A DNA stretch of 64,000 nt from NCBI GenBank assembly GCA_907163375.1, contig CAJQUW010005703.1, positions 434,001 through 498,000 of the forward strand. The letters are read 5' to 3'. Origin of the DNA: Prostheceraeus crozeri. Taxonomy: Eukaryota; Platyhelminthes; Polycladida; Euryleptidae. A program made the translations under genes and the position numbers. The notes beneath the pieces were generated by a model. That model was not told the DNA's origin. It saw only the letters and a program-made list of their open reading frames with translations, and searched no databases. Shown here in pieces: positions 58,201 through 64,000 of this stretch (its first letter is position 1; each line of letters starts with the position of its first letter).

Positions 58201-59406
58201 GCGTTAGTTTTGATGTAAGGAAGGCACCCATCTCCTATAATTCTGTACATAGCATTAGCTTTGATATAAGGAAGGCACCCATCTCCTATAATCCTGTACA
58301 TAGCGTTAGTTTTGATATAAGGAAGGCACCCATCTCCTCTAATCCTGTACATAGAGTTAGTTTTGATGTAAGGAAGGTACCCATCTCCTATAATTCTGTA
58401 CATAGCGTTAGCTTTGATATAAGGAAGGCACCCATCTCCTATAATCCTGTACATAGCGTTAGTTTTGATATAAGGAAGGCACCCATCTCCTCTAATCCTG
58501 TACATAGAGTTAGTTTTGATGTAAGGAAGGTACCCATCTCCTATAATCCTGTACATAGCGTTGGTTTTGATATAAGGAAGGTACCCATCTCCTATAATCC
58601 TGTACATAGCGTTAGTTTTGATGTAAGGAAGGCACACATCTCCTATAATCCTGTACATAGCGTTAGTTTTGATGTAAGGAAGGCACACATCTCCTATAAT
58701 TCTGTACATAGCATTAGCTTTGATATAAGGAAGGCACCCATCTCCTATAATCCTGTACATAGCGTTAGTTTTGATGTAAGGAAGGCACACATCTCCTATA
58801 ATCCTGTACATAGCGTTAGTTTTGATGTAAGGAAGGCACACATCTCCTATAATCCTGTACATAGCGTTAGTTTTGATATAAGGAAGGTACCCATCTCCTA
58901 TAATCCTGTACATAGCGTTAGTTTTGATATAAGGAAGTACCCATCTCCTATAATCCTGTACATAGCATTAGCTTTGATATAAGGAAGGCACCCATCTCCT
59001 ATAATTCTGTACATAGCGTTAGCTTTGATATAAGGAAGGCACCCATCTCCTATAATCCTGTACATAGCGTTAGTTTTGATGTAAGGAAGGCACACATCTC
59101 CTATAATCCTGTACATAGCGTTAGTTTTGATGTAAGGAAGGCACACATCTCCTATAATCCTGTGCATAGCGTTAGTTTTGATATAAGGAAGGTACCCATC
59201 TCCTATAATCCTGTACATAGCGTTAGTTTTGATGTAAGGAAGGCACACATCTCCTATAATCCTGTACATAGCGTTAGTTTTGATATAAGGAAGGCACCCA
59301 TCTCCTATAATCCTGTACATAGCGTTAGTTTTGATGTAAGGAAGGCACACATCTCCTATAATCCTGTACATAGCGTTAGTTTTGATATAAGGAAGGCACA
59401 CATCTC
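55208..59406 (-). repeat. About 82-unit tandem array of a 51-bp repeat, open in one minus frame
   Basis: The unit is 51 bp (17 codons). About seven units carry a 3-bp insertion (ctaaaatcatcctg) and are 54 bp. In the minus frame the consensus is MYRIIGDGYLPYIKTNA, with recurrent alternatives C/Y, G/V, T/A and M/L. The frame is open for 167, 633, 490 and 92 residues in succession. It is broken by one single-base loss near 58937 and by a TAC-to-TAG change near 57010 and 55511. Silent variants (AGG/AGA, TAT/TAC, AAC/AAT) are common in that frame. One plus frame is also mostly open. No splice site, signal peptide or unique flanking coding sequence was found, so a non-coding minisatellite is the simplest reading. 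Confidence 0.95.
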
Positions 59407-59989
59407 GTTTGCTGATTAATTATTTGACTTGAACATAAATGTCGAGTGTTTTCTCGCTTTCTGTGGGATTATTGATTAATAATCAAGGCATACGGCTTGG
59501 AGTGAAACATGACTGAATAGCATTATATACTCTCTCACTCGAGTCGAAAGGCCAACCGTTGGAACGGAATCTGTTTACTGATTCCTTTGTCTCAGCCTCC
59601 TATCTCATACAGAAAATCGAAGAGATAATTGAATACAAACCACATAGACAAAGGAAGCAATCTTTCTACTGAAAAAGATAAGGCAGCCATGTAGATACAT
59701 TTTCTAATCAACGATCCTCTTTCGTGTTTTTCTGCATCGATTTGATACAGCTCTCTTCTCAAGTTATTTTGAGAAGAATTCCTGAAATCATGATGGATAT
59801 TTGCAGCCTGAGATCTTCATGATTCATTAACCAAGCAATGATAATGAAGAGTGAATGGAATCCTTCAGTTATGTCGTTAGACGTAAAAAACCTCTCAGCG
59901 TCACTAAGCATTGACTAGCTAAATCAACTCCAACTAGATATGCAGCACCCTCACTTGCTCTGTGGCCTTATATCATGATAGAATTAGCA
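59407..59989. other. No feature recognised
   Basis: Unique AT-rich flank of the tandem array. Confidence 0.5.
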
Positions 59990-60150
59990 ACAATGAAATT
60001 AAATAAGCAATAGATCAAATTGCCATGCAAAAGATGTGCGGCTGGTAGGATTCGAACCTACGACCAAGGTTAACTAGACCTGTGCTCTACCAACTGAGGT
60101 ACGAGTCATTTACTCGGCTGTGTCAATTGGCAGGATCAAACCCTTACCAC
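59990..60150 (-). mobile_element. tRNA-derived SINE (family S2), copy 2
   Basis: The minus strand has GTACCTCAGTTGGTAGAGC (A-box region), CAGGTCTAGTTAACCTTGG as anticodon arm, and GGTTCGAATCC as a canonical B box. It then has CATCTTTTGCATGGCAATTT and ends near TTTAATTTCATTG. It shares head, tail and the 5' segment gtgtcaattggcagg with 12365-12525. Confidence 0.85.
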
Positions 60151-60283
60151 CACACATCAGTTGTCAAGACAATTATAATCAATGAATAAATAACACCTCA
60201 CAATTGTGACCGCAGACATTAAGGCAAGTAGCGGGGATCGATTGTCCACCAAAGCATCTTAAACCATGTCGTGAATGCAATTA

Positions 60284-60347
60284 ACAACAATGAAATTAAA
60301 TAAACGATTGATCAAATTGCCATGCAAAAGATGTGCGGCTGGTAGTG
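60284..60347 (-). mobile_element. SINE family S2, 3' tail only
   Basis: Same 3' part (aacaatgaaattaaataaac, then caaaagatgtgcggctggta) as the copy 290 bp upstream, cut just before the tRNA B box. This is a 5'-truncated insertion or a local duplication. Confidence 0.82.
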
Positions 60348-60366
60348 ATACCAAATATAAATAGAA

Positions 60367-60482
60367 ACGCTGTGGCCTTGTGAGACAGAGTTCGCTCTGA
60401 GCCCGGGAGACATGGGGTCAAAATAAGGTCGGGTCAAGCCAATTGCTTTTGAAATATGTACACTCTACTTTCTTGATAATTC
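60367..60482 (+). mobile_element. tRNA-derived SINE (family S3), partial
   Basis: ACGCTGTGGCCTTGTGAGAC and the later tgtacactctactttcttg align with the SINE at 20454. The B box is degraded to ggggtcaaaataagg. The body stops near 60482. Confidence 0.72.
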
Positions 60483-60506
60483 ACAATTCAAAATTCAAAG
60501 CGTTTT

Positions 60507-60656
60507 GGTTAGGATGAGAAAAAAATATGGCACTCCCTGTAGTAACGGCTTGTTATAAAAATGTTAAGCAAAAAGTATTTCTTTGTCGTGTGAATACTTT
60601 TAAATCAATGATTTTATTATAAAGGAGTGCCGTATTTTCTTTCTCATCCTTTCCAT
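60507..60656. mobile_element. 150-bp MITE with ~31-bp inverted ends
   Basis: ggttaggatgagaaaaaaat followed by atggcactcc is matched, inverted, by ggagtgccgtattttctttc and tcatccttt. The interior has no coding capacity. Confidence 0.8.
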
Positions 60657-61044
60657 GAACATCCTCCGGTATAAGGCTATCAACTATCCAAACGTTATAT
60701 TTCCAAAACTGGATAACGCTACAGGGCTATAGGATCGATGATAAAACATGCACAAACTGATTGTCTCAGTCAGAAATAGCGATAAACAAATTAGTTACCA
60801 TTGGCAATCAATTCCACCAAAGATCACCATAAATCCGAAATGTTAGGATCAGGTTAAATCAGAAATGGAAGAGGAAGTTCAGTATCAATAAATTCTAGCC
60901 ACCTGTAATAGTTATTTGATAATGCATACTCGTAGAAATTTCGACTTTTGTCTTTAAGAAATTTTTGCAAATAATCGACCAGCTCATTGTAAGTTGTTAA
61001 TTCCAAACAGACAATCAAGTGGAGAGATTGTGCAATAGTGCATT
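60657..61044. other. No feature recognised
   Basis: AT-rich. The 65-aa frame at 60854 (-) is unsupported. Confidence 0.45.
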
Positions 61045-61700
61045 TTATCAAACCTCAAAAACACTATTCAATGAAACAAAGTGCGTCAAGGTAGCAAGAT
61101 TTTATAAAAAAAACAAGCTAATGACTAGTTAATTTTCAATAGGTACAAAATATGATTTAAAAGAAAATTTTTATATCCTAGAATGTCTAAAAATTGAAAA
61201 ATACTTACTAGAAGAACAAACAGCGGTTCTCCTCTCCTCATGTGTAATGAATTGGCGAGTAAGTCGCTCTGTTCAAAATCACTTATATATTGAAACGATT
61301 CTATTTAACAGTCTGCCCATTCAGATGATAAGAGGACAGGTCTGTTTCCAATCATTAGATCAGATCCAGCGAACACAGCAGATTTACGCTATCTAAAATA
61401 TATCAGGAGTGTGAGAAAATTAATATTAGTTCCTTAAGAAGCACATGTAAGATGCACAGCCTAAAAAAAGAAATTTATAGTAAAGAAAAAGTATCTATTA
61501 AAAAACAAAGAAGCAGTTATTAACTGAAATGTGCCTCAGGCAATTAAAAGAAGTACAGAGTCCAGCCAGTAGAGATCAAGAGGTGGGGACATAATCCACC
61601 TTCAACTCAAGACGTGCTGCAAAAACAGTTCAACGCAACCAAGTGCGTCAAGGTAGCTAGATTAGAAAAAAATAAACAAGCGAACGACTAGTTATGAACT
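61045..61700. repeat. Direct repeat pair of ~80 bp, 570 bp apart
   Basis: caaagtgcgtcaaggtagca with agattttat and aaacaagctaatgactagtt (61078-61130) recurs as caagtgcgtcaaggtagcta and aaacaagcgaacgactagtt (61639-61694). The flanks may be ends of one unclassified element. Confidence 0.7.
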
Positions 61701-61959
61701 CAGCTATGAACTAGTTATGGGTCATTTCATATCGATTTTACAATGCAGAGTTGCTAAGTCAGATAGAGATGAGCTTGCAAATGATCTGTTTATTGTTCTA
61801 GGCATTACTCATACTATAACCGCTTCGTCTTTGCATTTCAACAAACACTTCGGCTCATATTGATGCATTCCATCCTAGCATAGAAATCGAATTTTGTCAA
61901 GTTTAATAGGAAGGGTGACACAATTATTCATAGACGTCATTATATTCTGGGCTAAAGAA

Positions 61960-62766
61960 CAGGGGGTACCGCATCAACTTCCTTGATACGACTTATAGTC
62001 ACTATCAGATAGCTGCTATAAGGGGTCTTTTAAATGAACGCATGGACATCCCTGATGGTGGACACTGCTGATAGTGAAGAATCAGCGGCATACATCACGA
62101 CTTCCGTCAGGATGACGTTTCTTGATGTCATCATGATATCATTAAACGACCTTGAAGACGTCTCGTGGTATTTGACGGATTTTCAGTAGAAGAACAGTTA
62201 TATTGATGATGGGGAACGCTTAATGATGTTCATAACAAGTTTAATGTATTAATGAGAAGCACAGACGAAATGCATTCCAGACAAAGTCAGGATCATGTCG
62301 ATTATCAAGAGAGTACGAAAAGCAGATTACGGCGAGTGTGAAATAAATGCCATTGTTGATGGATTTACAGAAAATAATGAGATTCTATCTTGGTAAACCG
62401 ATACCGATCAAAGAAATCACCGTCTGGTAATTCCAAGGCATTGATTCTGTCATGTTGATACTCCTGACGCATAAAATCCGAGTCAGACTCCAATCTCCAC
62501 ATTGTACTTGGATCAAATAGCCTCTAACGTCTTGTCTTATACCTGTGTCACTAATGGTACTCTCTAGCACTGCTAAGAAAATGGCTATCAGACATGTCCC
62601 TGATAGCCTATCAGACATGTTCATTCGCTGGTGAAGACAAATATGTTAGTACACCAGCAGGAATGTAAACATTTTGCTATCAGAAATGATAATGCGCAAT
62701 CGCAATTCTGTTACTTGTCCTGTTTCATTAAAAGTCGCTATCAGCGAGATGGTGCGGTACCCCCAG
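61960..62766. mobile_element. TIR element with GGGGGTACCGCA ends
   Basis: CAGGGGGTACCGCATCAAC at 61960 is matched, inverted, by GATGGTGCGGTACCCCCAG ending at 62766. Subterminal words around GCTATCAG and CTGATAG recur at least eight times at both ends. The length is about 807 bp, with no transposase frame. This looks like a non-autonomous DNA transposon with subterminal binding repeats. Confidence 0.75.
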
Positions 62767-62914
62767 ATGTTGATAAGCACTGAACACAAAAGGGGGGTTC
62801 ATAGAAGCTCGATCACATGGAACGAAGTTGTTAGCATAGTATGTCTCCGGGTACATGCAAGGTTTATTTATGTCTGTCATTGTTTATCTCATAACAAAGT
62901 CTCTTGGATGTACT

Positions 62915-63590
62915 GAGCTTATACTTATACTTATATTATATTTTACTCGTCATATTTGTCTATTCATCTTTCATCATCAGCCGTTTGTTCTCCACCTCTG
63001 AAGAAAGGCCTCGTCATGTATCCTCCAATTTCTGCTGTCTTCTGCCTTCCTTCCTCAGTCGACACCGTTCCAGAAGTCGTCTAGGTCTTCTCTCCATCTC
63101 GTGGGTGGTCTTCCTTTGCGTCTTTTCCATTCAATAGGGCACCAATTAGTGATGTTGTAAGTCCACCTATTGTCCTTCATTCTGGATATATGTCCATCCC
63201 ACTTCCATTTCGCCTTCTTGATGGTAAGGAGCAAGTCTGTTAGGCCTATCTGCTGTCTTACCCATGCGTTTGTTTTTCTGTCTTCCCATCTAATGTTTCT
63301 ATGCTTCTTTCCATCTTGTGCTAAACTGCTGCTATCTTTCCCTCCATCCTTCTATTTAGTGTCCATGTTTCAACGGCGTATGTCATGCAGGGCATCACAC
63401 AAGCTTCGAAGAGCTTCTTCTTCAATTTCCTGGGAGCTCTACTCTTTATTATATTCGAGTACTTGCCGAACGCTTTCCAATCACACACAATTCTCCATTT
63501 AATTTCATCATCCCGGTTTTCTTATTCAGGGAAAATTTCTGTCCCATATAGTTATACTCTTCGCACTTATTGATTAGTTCATTATCTATT
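62915..63590 (-). mobile_element. LINE ORF2 C-terminal part and 3' tail
   Basis: The minus strand encodes VCDWKAFGKYSNIIKSRAPR, then LKKKLFEACVMPCMTYAVET and WTLNRR, the FGKYxxIxKS...CVxPxMTYxxETW block after the LINE reverse transcriptase. Further on it encodes KGRPPTRWREDLDDFW, RKAEDSRNWR, and FLQRWRTNG at the end. A tail of ataagtataagtataa follows. The middle is broken in more than one frame. The reverse transcriptase core lies outside the window or is lost. Confidence 0.85.
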
Positions 63591-64000
63591 CATCTTTACT
63601 ATATTAAAACTAAAGTTTTGCCAATTAACTGGTGGGCTACTTCAATTAAATTCGCATTTTTTAAAGGAAATATTGAATTCTTATGCATCGCACGCTCGTC
63701 TGCATATTCATCAATTCACCGACAGCAGGTGATTCATATACGGTGATAATTTTACAAAAAAACTTATTTTATGTATATTATTTTGAATTTATGGCTTCGA
63801 TTTTTACATTTTTCTCGATTTACAACGACAGCGATAATTCAAAAGATGCTAAGTAAATCCTCAAACGATGATATTACTGTGTGTGCATCTACAACTTGAG
63901 ATATTTGCAATTCATTAACCAAACAATGATAATTAAGTCATTAAATGGATTCCTACAAGTGTATATTCGTGGGAGCGACAATACCTGCTCCATGCAAGTC
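63591..64000. other. No feature recognised
   Basis: AT-rich sequence to the end of the window. catgattcattaaccaagcaa-type text at 59818 is echoed at 63910 (caattcattaaccaaacaat), a weak repeat. Confidence 0.4.

Noticed and set aside
55524-58913. Large repetitive secreted or structural protein gene
   Set aside because: The open frames follow from a 51-bp unit without stops. There are breaks, no unique flanks, no signal peptide and no visible promoter or splice sites. Kept as a finding, not a gene.
59162-59419. Plus-strand ORF in the tandem array
   Set aside because: Antisense reading of the same repeat; the 54-bp variant units put stops in this frame.
60050-60120. tRNA gene (minus strand)
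   Set aside because: Canonical B box, but it shares flanks and tail with the other S2 SINE copies and lacks a proper acceptor stem.
1-64000. LTR retrotransposon, retrovirus or Polinton
   Set aside because: No paired long terminal repeats, protease, integrase, capsid or envelope motifs were recognised. The retroelement pieces seen are LINE- or Penelope-like, the 1214-1870 domain being only probably non-LTR.
1-64000. CRISPR array or prokaryotic operon
   Set aside because: Introns, SINEs and LINEs show animal DNA. The tandem array has no unique spacers.

Overview
This is AT-rich, intron- and repeat-dominated animal nuclear DNA. The one confidently recognised host coding segment is a 113-bp exon (23659-23771, + strand) of a biogenic-amine GPCR. 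It covers the end of extracellular loop 1 and transmembrane helix 3 up to the DRY motif, and most resembles D2-like dopamine receptors. No other exon of this gene was recognised, so the flanking introns are probably large (more than 20 kb upstream and about 40 kb downstream, if none was missed). Most of the window would then be intron. A second, weaker candidate is a short GC-rich start-codon exon at 211-295 that ends exactly at a transposon end.

The rest is a mosaic of transposon fossils. The SINE/LINE mix, abundant hAT-type MITEs, Penelope-like remnants and the receptor exon suggest a marine invertebrate, plausibly an echinoderm or another non-vertebrate deuterostome. That placement is low confidence. 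Families can be defined from internal comparison alone. (A) is a ~500-bp hAT-like MITE with CACAGAATTAGA ends and 8-bp target duplications, in at least eight copies. (B) is a 256-bp hAT-like MITE with CATAGAAAT ends, two copies having perfect 8-bp duplications. (C) is an ~865-bp hAT-like element with CATAGAGTA ends, five copies. (D) is a ~400-bp MITE with CTGTAAACC ends, two copies. (I), (J) and several single elements complete the set. There are at least three tRNA-derived SINE families, pieces of at least seven LINEs, two or three Penelope-like pieces and several large palindromes.

Layout. 0-8 kb: candidate exon, family C, LINE C-terminal domain, family D, GC-rich minisatellite, LINE tail, families A and B. 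8-17 kb: SINEs, a 0.65-kb palindrome, a LINE inserted in a family J element. 17-21.7 kb: a three-level nest (C in C in A), a SINE in family A, a LINE tail. 21.7-25 kb: receptor exon and introns. 25-36.5 kb: a nested fold-back, MITEs, an isolated GC-rich module, and a TA-flanked element encoding a Cys/His-rich domain. 37-52.6 kb: MITEs, nested elements, LINE pieces, Penelope-like endonuclease. 54-55 kb: family C. 55.2-59.4 kb: about 82 copies of a 51-bp minisatellite that stays open in one minus-strand frame. 59.4-64 kb: SINEs, a TIR element, a LINE tail.

The best items for follow-up are the 51-bp array with its 153-bp higher-order period, the probable GC-AG intron at the receptor DRY codon, the nested insertions that give a relative chronology, and the palindromes. 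I found no complete protein-coding gene, no RNA gene likely to be functional, no CRISPR array and no recognisable LTR retrovirus-like element.
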